DNA from: Haplomitrium mnioides
Taxonomy: Eukaryota; Marchantiophyta; Haplomitriopsida; Calobryales
Reading direction: 5' to 3'
DNA length: 29,993 bases
NCBI GenBank assembly: GCA_049999725.1
Contig: JBNGIS010018362.1
Coordinates: 1-29,993, forward strand
The notes beneath the pieces are model-generated. The model was not told where the DNA came from. It saw only the letters and a list, made by a program, of their open reading frames with translations, and searched no databases. Positions 10,014-20,600 of this stretch are shown here, piece after piece. The number at the start of each line of letters is the position of its first letter. The first letter of the stretch is position 1. Made by a program: the position numbers and the translations under genes.

Positions 10014-10277
10014 GTGAAGGAATTACACACAAAGCACATCTGGGGGGATTATGAATGTGGACATAGGGGTGTATGAACAACTGACTTGAGTGCAAGCTGA
10101 AGAGAGTGAGTGGTGAATATAAGGCCTATAAGGAAATGGAGAACCCTTAAGGTCTGAAAGTGGTAACTAGCAAGGGGCCATCTCAGAAAAGAACCTGAAA
10201 GCCTTGAATCTGTCCTTCCCTGCCTCCAAAGAGGTAACTGGAAAGGTTAAAGCCTGGAATAGGGGAGTGACATGAAT

Positions 10278-10295
10278 TTTTAGCACTAGAAGAAG
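10278..10295 (+). other. Decayed primer binding site
   Basis: Five bases after the 5' LTR the sequence reads TTTTAGCACTAGAAGAAGG. The related minus element has TTTTGGCGCTAGAAGGAGG at the window edge. The differences (GG to AG, CGC to CAC) are transitions, one fitting loss of a methylated CpG. A TGGCGC-type primer site pairs with a tRNA 3' end to start minus-strand synthesis. Which tRNA is used was not resolved. Confidence 0.5.
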
Positions 10296-10429
10296 GGCCA
10301 AAGGTTTGGAGAAACCTGAGACCAACCGGAACCAGAGACACCACTTTGTGCACCAGAGACTCAAGTCAACCTGTAAGAAAGCCACTTCCAAGAAATAGAG
10401 CAACTAGGGGTTGAGTCTGTTGAGGAAGA

Positions 10430-11824
10430 GTGGCGGACAGAAGGGATTTTTGGGCGGAAGGGGCAATGGCCAATGGAGGGATGGCCAATCTTGTACCCCC
10501 TTCTGAACTTTTGGGAAGATTCAAGTACAAGTCCTTCAAGGGAGGCCCGAAAGATGACCCAGATGCATGGCTAGATGACATGGAGAACACTGCAGCAAAT
10601 GGGGAAGCCCATGTGAAGATTGAAATCCTGCCAGCAATATTGAAGGGGGAAGGCCAACCTTGGTACAAGGATTTTCCAGATAATGTCAAGAGGGACTGGC
10701 ATACATTCAAGGTGGCCTTCATAGCAGAATTCTGTAAGATTGGTGAAGAGACAGAAGCACTGATCAAGATGGGTCAGCTTAGGATAAAAAAGGAGTCTGT
10801 GAGGAAATTCCTCCAATGTTTCAAGAAGGTGGCAAGGAAGCTGAACTCGCCAGCCACTGACGGGATGCTCACAGCGTGGTTCTTGGCAGCTCTACCCAAA
10901 GGAATCGGGACTTGGGTGCGCCAAACAGATCCACAGACTCTGGAGGACGTAGTCAATGCATCTCAATCCTATGTGAAGGCTGCCATCACCAGCTCCCGAA
11001 GGAAGGCATAATCCAAATACAACCATGATGATTCTTTGGACACCTCGGACAGTGACAAGGAGACGGATCAGAGTTCCGAGTTCTCCTCGGAAAGCGAGAA
11101 TGAGTCGAGCAGTAGTAGCTCAGAGGAGGACCGGTCATCCAGAAAGAAGAAGAAGAAGGACCACAAGAAGAAGAAGCAGGCCAAGGAGGTCAGCCATCGC
11201 AAAGGAGCTAGCAAGGCAAGATACAAGAAAGCTAAACCTGAACCCGAGGCGAGCAGGAAGTCAAGGGGGAGGGATCGAATTGAGGAGCTGAGTGCCAAGA
11301 TGGAGGCGATGAACATCCTCTTGGCAAGAATCAAGCCAGAGGGTAGGCCCTTGCCAACCCGGAGAGTTGGAGTCTAGTACGTCTGATGCAAGCAACATGG
11401 ACACTCTCCCCAAGAATGTCCGAATGACACCAATGTTGTGCATTACGTAAGGGAGGAAGCACCCAAGTACATAAGGGAGGAAGTTGAGTATGTCATAGAG
11501 GAGGCCCCAGAAACGGTGTGTCAAATCAATGGGGGACCTCGGACAATTCTGAGCATGACCGCAGGAGGGAACGCAGGGCCTATAAACCAATGGACTGCTA
11601 ATCGGCCTTCCAGTACGACAATTATGGTCTGTTGGAATTGTGGCCAACCCGGCCATATTTCATCTAGCTGTCCGGAGCCTCGGAAGAGCGGTTATGGCCA
11701 ACCACCTCCCTTGTGCTTCCAATGCAAGGAGGGGCATGTGGCGGTGAATTGCCCAAACAGAAGGCCAGATGCTACTCTTGGACCAAGTGCGAATCTTCCT
11801 CCCCCCCCCCAATTGTCAATCTGA
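10430..11824 (+). pseudogene. gag: gag: capsid domain, Ser/Lys-rich linker, three zinc knuckles
   Basis: One frame runs from after a TGA at 10421 to TGA at 11822, broken by TAA 11009, TAG 11375 and TGA 11384. The first ordinary ATG is 10466. Residues encoded by about 10500-11000 match the plant retrotransposon Gag domain (WYKDFPDNVKRDWHTFK, then AFIAEF, then FLAALP), which builds the virus-like particle. A Ser/Glu- then Lys-rich tract follows (11036-11220). The nucleocapsid part has three CCHC knuckles. The first (11378-11419) lost its first Cys to Tyr and has a stop inside. The second (11630-11671) is intact, CWNCGQPGHISSSC. The third (11714-11752) is CFQCKEGHVAVNC, one residue short of the usual spacing. 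A run of ten C at 11801-11810 marks the shift into the protease frame. Confidence 0.9.
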
Positions 11825-13198
11825 TCATACTGGAGATGGAGGAGGAAGCTAAATTGTCGGGCTGGGAGACGCCAACTCCCAAGGACTGTTTTTGGGTGGT
11901 GACCCGGGCAGGGGCGAAGGCAAAGATGAGAAGCCAGAGGAAGTCCGAGCAAAGAACGAAGAAGAGAGTGGCTCGAGCAACCTCACCTCCAAGCGATTCA
12001 GATTATCGAAGGGATAATTCGAAATGGTTCTACCCCAAGCAGCAGGACCAGGTGAGAAAGCAATTGGAGGCTTTGAAGGCTCTAGAAAAAGAGCGAACAG
12101 CCGAAGAGACCTTCAAGGAGGTCTGGAAGCAGCAAGGAGAACCCAGGAGGTACAGAAGATGGTTGCAGCTGAGGACGTGAGAAATTGCTCTATCACGACC
12201 TTTAGTGGACCAACTTATCAAGGATAGCCCATTGTATTGGAGACAGCTCCGTGAATTGCTGATGGGAGCAAAGAGGAGAAGGAGGCTACCCAAGGTGGGA
12301 GCTCCAGCAAATTTGCAACTGGTCTATGAGGACAAGGGGGCCTTGAAGATAGACATCCAAATCGTTGGGTGCACATTGTCCTTGGTGCCTGTAGCTGGAG
12401 GGGCAAGGGTCAACATCATGGTGGAGGGAATAACTCACAAGCTAGGATTCATAGAATTCTAACACACAGCTCGAATCATGAGGTTGGTAGATGGGTCGCG
12501 CGTAAAGCCATTGGGCTCTCTCTTGCGAATTCCAACATTCATTGGAGGGAAAGAATTCAAGCTCAATTATCTAGTAATGCGACCCGCCAGAGCATGTCCC
12601 TACCCGGTGTTGATCGGAAGGTCATGGCTGTATGGGGCTAGAGTGATGCACAATTGGAGGAACTCCACACTTGTGTTCGGCCTCGAAAAAATGGCAGTGC
12701 ATTACAGTCTTGTTCCTCACTTGGAGGAAACCCAGTCGGAAGCTGAGTACGACAATGAGTGGTTTGAAGAGGAAGAATATTCGGAGTACCACTATTGGGT
12801 ACAGATGGTGAGCGAAGCGATAGAGGAGGATTTAACGGAGGAGGGTGTGGTGTCCGTCAATCAAATCGAATTATCCACCTATGACGGAGCGGAGCACTAG
12901 TAGAGGGAGCCAACAAAAGATCGGACCGAAGGTGAGCACACCGGGATCCTGAGGGGGGACAAATCTGAAGGACCTCATTGGATGAAGGAAACAGACATGA
13001 GGAGGTCCACAGAAGCTCCTCGAGAGGAAGGAGGAGTGAGATTGGCTACTCTGATGCCAGCAGAAGACATCAAGGGATGGAATGAGATGGGGATGGTGCG
13101 GAATGCCCAACACAAGCAACTGGTGGTCCAAGAGAGACGCACCTTATATATTAGCTTCCAATTGCAAAGAGAAGCCGAGCGGGCCCTCACCAATCTCA
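11811..13198 (+). pseudogene. pro: retropepsin-like aspartic protease, active site lost
   Basis: After the C10 run the reading frame moves by -1 and continues to about 13198 with stops at 12178, 12460 and a TAG pair at 12898-12903. The charged N-terminal part (11830-12180) is a linker. The protease core is encoded about 12300-12700, with LSLVPVAGGARVNIM where related elements have a D-G-G or D-S/T-G centre. The Asp codon is replaced by GCT (Ala) at 12394-12396, so the enzyme should be inactive. Downstream VLIGRSWLYGARV fits the second conserved retropepsin block (ILGRPWL type). An acidic tail (EEEE-rich, about 12740-12900) and a linker lead to reverse transcriptase. The protease would normally cut the Gag-Pol polyprotein. 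Confidence 0.75.
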
Positions 13199-13922
13199 CA
13201 CAACTTCAATGACGCCTTCGCCTGGAGTCACGTAGATCTGAAGGGTGTCCCAAGGGAATTCGGAGAGCATCGAATTGACCTGGAGCCCACCGCAATCCCA
13301 GTGCGCTAGAGACAATATTGAATAAATCCGCGATTCTCTCTGCTGGTGAAGGAGGAGATAGACAAGCTCTTGGAAGCGGACTTTATCTATCCTGTCCTCA
13401 ACAGTGAGTGGGTGTCCCCCTTGGTAGTGGTGCCCAAGAAGGTGGGACAGGATGGGGAGAAGAAGATCCAGGTATGCCAGGATTTTCGGAAACTGAACGA
13501 TGCCACAAAGAAAAACCACTATTTGTTTCCTTTCACGGATGGGATGTTGGACCTGATGGCAAGGCAAGAGGTGTATAGTTTCCTGGATGGGTACTCCGGG
13601 TATAACCAGATTTGGATTTGGGAGGAGGATCAGCTCAAGATAGCATTCACCACGGAATGGAGGGTGTTTGCTTTCAGAAGGATGCCATTTAGTTTGTGCA
13701 ATGCACCAAGTACTTCCCAACAGATGATAATGAACATCTTCCACAACTACCTTAGGAAATTCCTAGAGGTGTTCATCGACGATTTCATGGTGTATGGCAA
13801 GCTAGAAGATCACGAGCGGGATGTGAGGCTCACCCTTCAAAAGTGCAGAGAAACTAGGCTGAAGCTGCACCCATGCAAATGCTTCTTCGGGGTGAAGGAG
13901 GGGATACTCCTCAGACACCAAA
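13199..13922 (+). pseudogene. pol: Reverse transcriptase domain of Ty3/gypsy pol
   Basis: A frameshift near 13195-13205 brings in the frame with NDAFAWSHVDLKGV, the usual lead-in to Ty3/gypsy RT. Stops lie at 13307 (TAG) and 13319 (TGA). The domain then stays open to about 13915: EWVSPLVVVPKK, CQDFRKLNDATKKNHYLFPF, SFLDGYSGYNQIW with the first catalytic Asp (13586-13588), FRRMPFSLCNAPSTSQQ, and FIDDF with the paired Asp residues (13775-13783). All three metal-binding Asp residues are kept. RT copies the genomic RNA into DNA in the particle. Another frameshift at about 13915 separates it from RNase H. Confidence 0.92.
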
Positions 13923-14834
13923 TTGTCAAACAGAGGCATTGAGGTGGATCAGGAGAAGATCAACAACTGGTTGAACGTGGCCTTTCCTACTAGTTTGAAG
14001 GAGGTGCAAGGATTCTTGGGGTGCGTTGGATACTATAGAAGATTCATCGACCAATTCGCCTCAGTGGCCCTACCCCTCACCCAAATGACCAAGGGGAGTA
14101 GCACGTTCGAGGCCACTCTTGAGAGGTTGGAAAGTTTCAGGGAATTGAAGAAGAGGTTGGCCAGTGCTCTTGTGCTAGTCCCTCCCAATTGAGGAAAGGA
14201 CTTCCAGGTGGTGGTTGATGTATCTGGGTTCTGCATTGGAGCAGTGCTATCCCATATGGATGATCAGGGACATGACTACCCCATCTACTTTGGCAGCAGG
14301 TTGCTAGCACCAGCAGAGAAGAACTACTTTGCAACAGATCAGGAGGCTCTGGGAATCATATATGCCTTGAAGAAGTTCATGCATTACTTGTTGCTGCATA
14401 AAGTGATCTTCCACATGGATCACAATGCGCTCAAGTACATGGTGAACAAGCCAGACGTCACCAGTCGAATTGCAAGATGGGTGCTTCTTTTGCAGGAATT
14501 TAACTTTGAGGTCAGGATCAAGCCTGGGAAAATGCACAGCAATACAGACTTCTTCTCCATGATTGCAGGGCCTGTCAACCAGCAAAAGGTGGGTGATGAA
14601 TTCTCGGATGAACACCTGTTCCAAGTGAAGGTGGGGAGGACCACGGATTACACCCTCATCACTGAATTCCTCTGTTCCGCTCAACTCCCACATGGCAACA
14701 GTAGAGAGGAGGCTGTCGTGTTCCTCAAGAAGGTGAGACCATACCTCTTGATTAAAGGTATATTACACAAGAGAGGGTATGACGGGATGATCAGACGCTG
14801 CTTAGAGCGGGATCATTCCACAGTGGTGATGTAG
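13923..14834 (+). pseudogene. pol: RNase H domain of Ty3/gypsy pol
   Basis: After the shift at about 13915 the frame encodes the connection GIEVDQEKINNW...VQGFLGCVGYYRRFI, typical of the RT/RNase H junction. A TGA at 14190 interrupts it, then RNase H proper runs VVVDVSGFCIGAVLS, YFGSRLLAPAEKNYFATDQE, FHMDHNALKYM, ARWVLLLQEFNFE and SNTDFF. The expected acidic residues are all present (Asp in VVDVSG at 14217, Glu in TDQEAL, Asp in MDHNAL, Asp in NTDFF). RNase H removes the RNA template and makes the polypurine primer. A TAG at 14832 closes the frame just before the integrase zinc-binding part. Confidence 0.92.
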
Positions 14835-15936
14835 GCGCTCCACGGGGAGGAGGTGGGAGGCCACCTTACAACAAACACCACCATCAAGAAGGTCCTAGAT
14901 GCAAGGTATTGGTAACCCACCTTGGACAAGGATGTGCATTTTTAGGTGAGTAGATGTGATGCATGCTAGAGGACAAGGAGGCCTGCAGCAAACCAGCATC
15001 ATCCCCTTGGCACCATTTGAGAAGTGAGAGATCGACTTTATCGGTCCAATTGCACCTTCCACTCGAAAGGGCAATAGGTACATACTGTTGGCCACAGATT
15101 ATGCCACAAAGTGGGTGGAGGCCAGAGCAACTAGGAAGGATGATGCCAAGATAGTGGCAGCCTTCCTCTACGAGCAGATGTTCTGCAAGTTTGAGCCTCC
15201 TTTGGAGTTGGTCAGCAATCAAGGGACACACTTCATCAATCAGGTAATCAAATACCTGACCAATCAATACCTGATCAAGCACAGGAGGACCACTGCTTAC
15301 CACCCCAAGGCTAATGGCCTAACAGAAAAGGCCAATGGGATCATGGGGAAAATCCTCAGCAAGACAGTAGCAGCCAACAAAGCTTATTGGGATCTCAAGC
15401 TGCTCACTGCCACCCATGCTTACAACTTGGCTTACAATACCACAACGAGTCATTGTCCCTATTTTTTGGTCTTTGGACAACATGCTCTGGTGCTTATGGA
15501 GTATGAAGTGCCCACCCAAAGGTTGCTGAAGCAAGAGAGGATGGCTAAGGAGCAGAGCAGAAGGGAGAGGCTCTATCAGCTGGAGGGTCTGGAAGAAACC
15601 AGAGAGTTAGCCCAAGGGAGGTTGGAGCACCAACAAGAGCTCAAGAAGAGGCAGCATGACAAGGGGCTCAAACCAACTGACCTCCAAGAGGGAAATCTGG
15701 TGTTGTTATATAACAACATGTTTGTGCATTTTCTTGGAAAATTGCACACAAGATGGATAGGGCCATTCATTTTGAAGAAGCTCCACCGGAATTGGTCATC
15801 AGAGCTAGAGACACTAGAGGGTCACAAGTTCGCCAACAGGGTGCACTTTGACAAGCTGAAGAAGTACAAGAATCAGGAGGAACCGGAAGAGGGCCAACCT
15901 GTGACCCCATCAAGGGTGCCCAACCAGCAGAGGTAA
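14835..15936 (+). pseudogene. pol: Integrase: H2C2 zinc finger, DDE core, GPY/F-type end
   Basis: The zinc-binding part keeps His (14841, 14862) and Cys (14955, 14964) but has stops at 14913, 14943 and 14967. A frameshift near 15000 leads into the catalytic core, where a Trp-to-stop TGA sits at 15025. The triad reads Asp (EIDFIG, 15034), Asn in VSNQGTHF where Asp is expected (15217), and Glu (TEKANG, 15325). Spacing of the last two is DX35E, as in retroviral-type integrases. The D-to-N change alone should abolish strand transfer. The C-terminal part holds RWIGPF, a GPY/F-type motif, and ends PSRVPNQQR at 15936 with no chromodomain. 15088-15936 is fully open (282 codons). Confidence 0.92.
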
Positions 15937-15943
15937 GTTGTTA

Positions 15944-15967
15944 TGTGTGTGTGTGTGTGTGTGTGTG
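15944..15967 (+). repeat. (TG)12 microsatellite before the 3' LTR
   Basis: Twelve TG units just after the integrase stop. The minus-strand element has a matching (AC) run at 28266-28280 in the same place relative to its polypurine tract, so the tract is ancestral to both. Confidence 0.9.
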
Positions 15968-16100
15968 CGCATGTTTTGTGAGGGGGCGTTTTGTGGGGTT
16001 GTATTGCAAGAGTTGCAGAATTCGAGCCAATGATCAGTCAACAGAGGCACCGAGCAGAGTGAAGGAGAAGAAGTGTGTTCACAGGGATGCTTCACACTTG

Positions 16101-16109
16101 AAGGGGGAG
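16101..16109 (+). other. Polypurine tract (AAGGGGGAG)
   Basis: AAGGGGGAG followed by TTA lies directly before the TGTCAGG start of the 3' LTR. This RNase H-resistant tract primes plus-strand DNA. The context CACACTTGAAGGGGGAG is identical in the minus-strand element at 28133-28149. Confidence 0.85.
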
Positions 16110-16112
16110 TTA

Positions 16113-17094
16113 TGTCAGGCAGCGAATTGGGGCAATAAGGCAAAATTCAGGAAAGCGGAAGCAACATTGGCACAATGTCCCTTTTGCAAGTGTCAAGGCA
16201 CCTTGGGAGCAGCGGATTGATCTCAATCAGCTAGTAAGAGCAGGGCGCATGAATCCTTGGAGGAAAACGGGATCATGGCGGAAGAGAGAGAAGGAGGTAG
16301 TGATCGCCAGCCAGGGGAGGGGTACCGCTACAAAATCTGCATTGGGCAAGTGAGAACCCGTAGGCCTCACAGGGATGCGGGGATCAAGGCCGAGTGAGAA
16401 AAAAAGGAACGGCCGCCTAAGGCGAAGCGATTGCAGGGGGAGAACGGATCTACAACGCAACATTTTGAAGGCACTCAGAGGAGAGAGAGAGGCCGCAGAC
16501 ATTGCTTGCAGCCTACCACGCATCAAGAAGCAAGGATTAGGGAAGAAAGGAGGAGTTGGAATCGTCGCAAGGGCAAGCTAGGCCAGGGAAGGGGGACACC
16601 TCGATTCCGAAAGTAAGAGCGCGCTCTACGAGCGCCGATTGACATTTTCCTTTGAATCTGCGGATCCTAGCGGAAACGTGGAGTTCCCTGAAGGCCTCGC
16701 CGGATTCTACGAAAATGTGGCATCTTCGGAGCACTTCGCAGGATTCCACGGATGACGTGGCGGCTTTAGGGAGCTCGAGGATCTTCACGGAGAGTGGCGA
16801 GGCCCGCAAAACCTCACGGAAATTTGCCTCCCTAAGTGAGGATCTCGGTTAAAGGGGTTCCGATCCGTCTTATGACATGAGGAACCTGCTTAGCAGGGAT
16901 CCGATGAGAGTCCAACTGGGGAGCAAGGGAGAAGACCCAAAAGGCAATATATCGAGGGTGCAGTCAAAAGAGAACCGACGAGTGTCGAAGAGGTGATCTA
17001 TCGACGATCTGACCAGGGAAGAACCATGGAAGCCAAAGGGGTGACTTAGTAGGGATCCGACAGGAGGAAAAGCAGAGGAGAGCCGAAAGGGGGA
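16113..17094 (+). repeat. 3' LTR, first segment, up to the nested insertion
   Basis: Aligns with 6651-7633 of the 5' LTR from TGTCAGGCAG to CCGAAAGGGGGA. It includes TGACGTGGC at 16753-16761 and the first part of the 48-bp repeat array. It is cut at 17094/17095 by the nested element; its last five bases GGGGA are the left target duplication. Confidence 0.93.
17090..17094. repeat. Target-site duplication of nested insertion (GGGGA)
   Basis: GGGGA at 17090-17094 is repeated at 21194-21198. The 5' LTR has the undisturbed site (GCCGAAAGGGGGACGAATCAC around 7621-7641), which serves as an internal empty-site control. Confidence 0.92.
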
Positions 17095-17227
17095 TGTTAG
17101 GTCTTTGAGTTCAGGGCATAGAGGGAGGAGCCCTAATGGTTGGTCGGTTGTTGTAGTATATGCCTAACTTCTCAAGTGGAGTATCGGGATGGGATACGGC
17201 AAAAACTCCCGCTGATCGGGCTATCTA

Positions 17228-17400
17228 GGTTGACACTTGTTCATGGTGGTAGTAAGGGCCACCAGGATACAAGGGACCGTGGGGGTGCTTCTTCCCTCCA
17301 GGATCGACTGTCCAAGGTTACACTTGGTCGTGGTGGTAGTGAGGTCCACCAGGACACAAGGAGCCGTGAGGGTGCTTCTCTTCCCTCAGGACTGGTTTCG
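17228..17400 (+). repeat. Two tandem ~88-bp units in the nested element
   Basis: GGTTGACACTTG at 17228 and GGTTACACTTGG at 17316 each start a copy with GGTGGTAGT, CCACCAGGA, ACAAGG, and GTGCTTCT in the same order. The copies are diverged but clearly homologous. Confidence 0.8.
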
Positions 17401-17949
17401 GGACCTGCACACAACTTTTGGCTTGCTGGTTGGTCTCAAGGTTCAGGGTTAAGTACCTAGAGCATAAAGGAAATAAATCAAATGCGTCTGAAATTTTATG
17501 TGTTATAACTTTAGGAATAACGTAACTCACATTCAATCATACGTGGAACTCATGCACATACTCCATGTTCACTAATCATATCCTGAATAGCAAAATTAAC
17601 AAGTACCAATACAAATGGGTTTTTCGATCCTACAGATCACTACGGGAGTTCAACACATTGCAGCCTCAGCCCTATATCTTCTCTTCTCCTACTTCTTGAC
17701 AACAGGACATACCCTTACACTTAACTCTCACTACTTTACCACAGGAACAGATAACTAGGACCAGAACAGAAAACACAGAAATTACTTCACTAGACACACT
17801 CACCCAATCACATAAACACATAACCCACGTGTTTTAGATTTTCCTACATTTTTTTATTACCTTCACCACCAGCCTCTGGGAGCATCTTGGGAATAAATCA
17901 TCTGCACCAGTGAACACTTCGTCAACAAACCTCTGATACCACGACCCTT

Positions 17950-20600
17950 CCCTTCTATTTGCCTCCTCTCGCGACTTAACATTCATCAAGTTTTCTTCTC
18001 TACCACTCCTCTTCTTTCTCCTCTTAACATTCTCCTCTCAACTAAACTAGCTTTACCACCATACTCTTCCTATAAGAACTATTAGTCCCCTTCCTTTCTA
18101 TTCTCCTCCTATTGGAATCAAAGCCACCTTCCTCTCAATTTCTTTGTGCAGTCACATCTTCCCGCACGACTCCTTCTCTGCAACCTGCCTTTCGTTGCGA
18201 GTATGGGCCTGCTTCGACCTGCTTCGAACGTCGATCGATCCAACCGGTAGAGGGGATCTGCTCTGCATCATCCTACCGCCACCTTCTTCACGTGCTATGG
18301 TGTGCTGGTTCTCCTTACCTCCATCGAGTCTTATCCGGTGAGGCAGAAAGTGCCTTCGATTTGGGAGGCTGTCGACTCAGCGCTGGTACAATTCCGAGGC
18401 GGCCTGCTGCAGATTGCTACGCGAATACAGGGCGAGGGAGATTACCTTACACTTCCTCCCACTCCTCCATGTCCTTCGATTTCACCCTGTGAAACAGAAC
18501 CCCGGTGCGCTGTGTTCCTGCGAATCTATTCCCTCTCCTCCTGCGAATGCCTCCTCTTCTCCAACAATCCCCTTGCAAAATCAATTGGGCGCCCCCCCTC
18601 ATAGGTCCAGCGCCTCCTTTGCCCGATCTTCTTCTTCTCTTATTGGGTTTCGTATTTTACCATTGGAGTCTCTCTCCGGCGAATCAAACAGCCCAGGCTA
18701 CCTCTTGCAAAGGACGCATCTGTTCTTGCACCGCACGACGCCCTCTATCTATCAGGCTGTACACTCTCCCTCAATTAAATTGCAGCAACGTTCCTGCATG
18801 CTCGATTTTCTCCTACTGCAACCTCCACCAGTGGCAATTTCCTCTACTCCCATCCTAACGAATTGCTCCTCTAACGAAGTACCCTCCGGCGAATGTAGGC
18901 AGGGAGTTCAGCATCCCTGCACAAAACCCTCCTGAATTGAGTTGATGGATCTAGAGAACCAGATTCGCGCCTGCTTCTTCTGCAACCCCTATGGCCCGTC
19001 AATACTCCTCTCTTTTCTTAATTCTCTCCATTGCTTTTATCAGCTTCTGAATGCGGTCGACAATGGCACTGCGATCAAATTGGAGAGACCTCGATTCTAT
19101 GCTGAGAGTCAGATTCCGCTAACAGAGAGAGAGAGACGCAAGGCCTCAAGGTCCACCAGATAGCACGAATGTAAGGCAGACGCTCCCTAATTTCGACGAC
19201 CTGTGCACTCCTTCCTGGGAAAATCGACCACTTGAAACAGAGCCCGATTCTTCGGCATCCTCAAACTGGTGTGAATTAGTTATGGACTTTGCTCGTTTTA
19301 GACACTCCTTCTCCTTGCGATGGTCGTCCCTCTATCCTTTCTGGCTGTGATTTTCCTTCCCATGCAGCCTTGAGTCCACCCCTTCACAATGGCCACGCCT
19401 TCTTTCTGCATTATCTCGAGGCTTGGGTGCTCAAGCTTAGATCAATTGATGGCTGTATACTCCTCTGTATGATGTGGCTGGATTCCCTGTTTCCTTCACT
19501 TCCTCAATCAAAATTCCAAGAATCCAGTTCAACTCTCCTACTCAGCAGTCATCCCTCCGCCCGCTATCTAAGAACTCAGATGCATCTCAGCATGTGGGCA
19601 CCGGACCTTGTCCCGCTCCCTCCATGACTCCATTTTTCTGCGCAGTCTTGTCCACTAGGCTCCCTTCGATTTCAGAATCCCCTTAGCATCTAGAACCTTG
19701 ATTGAGCAATCTTCACGGTACAGCAATGATCGGGCGGAGTATTCCGCTATTTCTTGATTCAAAGGCTACATGCCCCCTTTGATCTGCCGCATTGGCATCA
19801 ACACCATTAGGCGAGGCGTCAACTAGAGCGGCCTCATTATGTAAACATCCCATCAGGATAGAACATGAGCTTTGTAGACTCGGCTGTTCCCAGGATTTTC
19901 ATCGTATCCCCTGTTCCCTTCCACCTAAAGACTGAGCATAATTCCCCAATTCAATTCTTTTGCTCTTCCACTAGCCACTTCCTACGCTCCGGTCTTACAC
20001 AATCTGTCTTCAAAATCCCACTTAGTCTTGATTTTCCATCATGGTTGCTTCATTTCACGACCTCAGTTGTTCTTCACGGCCATTCGGGAAGTACCCTTCA
20101 CTATTGGTCTTCATACACGTTCACTCGAGATTATCCGCTTCACCAACAGAATCTTCCTCCTGCCTTGAACCACGCTCTGTAGCCTCCTTCTCCCATGCAA
20201 CCAAGGACACTCCACCAGCGGGGCGGCGCGGCCTCCAAGAAGCATCCAGCAAGGTGAGGCCCCCCCGCAAGAAAAGAACCCTTCCTCAAGAAAACTTGAG
20301 AGAAGCGCCAAAAAACTGAGCCTTCCTCCTTGAGATCACCACAAATTTTTTCACTCATGCCTTCACAAATCTTGTTCACTCATGCCTTCATGCGGCACTT
20401 CTCTCACCTCCATCCCCAAGAAAAACTCCTTTTCATCAAGCTCCTTTCTCGTCAAGCTGCGCCGCGCAAGAGAGAGAGTCCTTTCTTCTCTTTTCCTTTA
20501 TGAAAGTGGCCCTAATTCCCACCGGCGGGAATTCCACTTTCAACCTCTCCCGTTGGATCAAAATGATCCTCTTCATCCAATTTATCCCTTCTTTTTCCCT
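17950..20600 (+). other. Pyrimidine-rich body of the nested element
   Basis: The plus strand is dominated by C and T (CTCCTCTT, CCTTCC words) for about 2.6 kb, ending shortly before an AT-rich block at 20620-20700. Such strand asymmetry removes stops and creates several overlapping open frames with Ser/Pro/Leu-rich products but no domain. I see no gene. The short repeats of CTGACTTAC that follow at about 20766-20820 are a minor tandem motif. Confidence 0.6.

Larger units (their letters stand above)
6651..10272 (+). repeat. 5' LTR (3622 bp)
   Basis: Starts TGGCAGGCAG, ends GGGGAGTGACA. The 3' copy starts TGTCAGGCAG and also ends TGACA, so the original ends were the inverted TGTCA...TGACA. Contents in order: a GC-rich promoter-distal part, a degenerate 48-bp repeat array (about 7425-7950), GC hairpin modules with TGACGTGGC motifs (8150-8600), a TG-rich stretch near 9645-9680, and the presumed core promoter near 9969. 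Open frames inside (for example 7370-7945 minus) are shadows of purine-rich repeats and not genes. Confidence 0.93.

Noticed and set aside
10430-10465. GTG at 10430 as gag start
   Set aside because: Plant nuclear genes rarely start at GTG. ATG 10466 is the first conventional in-frame start, though the ancestral start may have been lost.
15850-15936. Chromodomain after the integrase
   Set aside because: The frame ends shortly after the GPY/F-type part with a charged tail lacking the aromatic-cage pattern of chromodomains.
18112-18935. Overlapping Ser/Pro/Leu-rich ORFs in three frames
   Set aside because: All arise from C/T strand bias of the nested element; no motif, and overlapping frames compete.
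20111-20379. Two overlapping minus ORFs near the end of the pyrimidine-rich block
   Set aside because: Same base bias, no recognisable domain, no partner elsewhere in the window.
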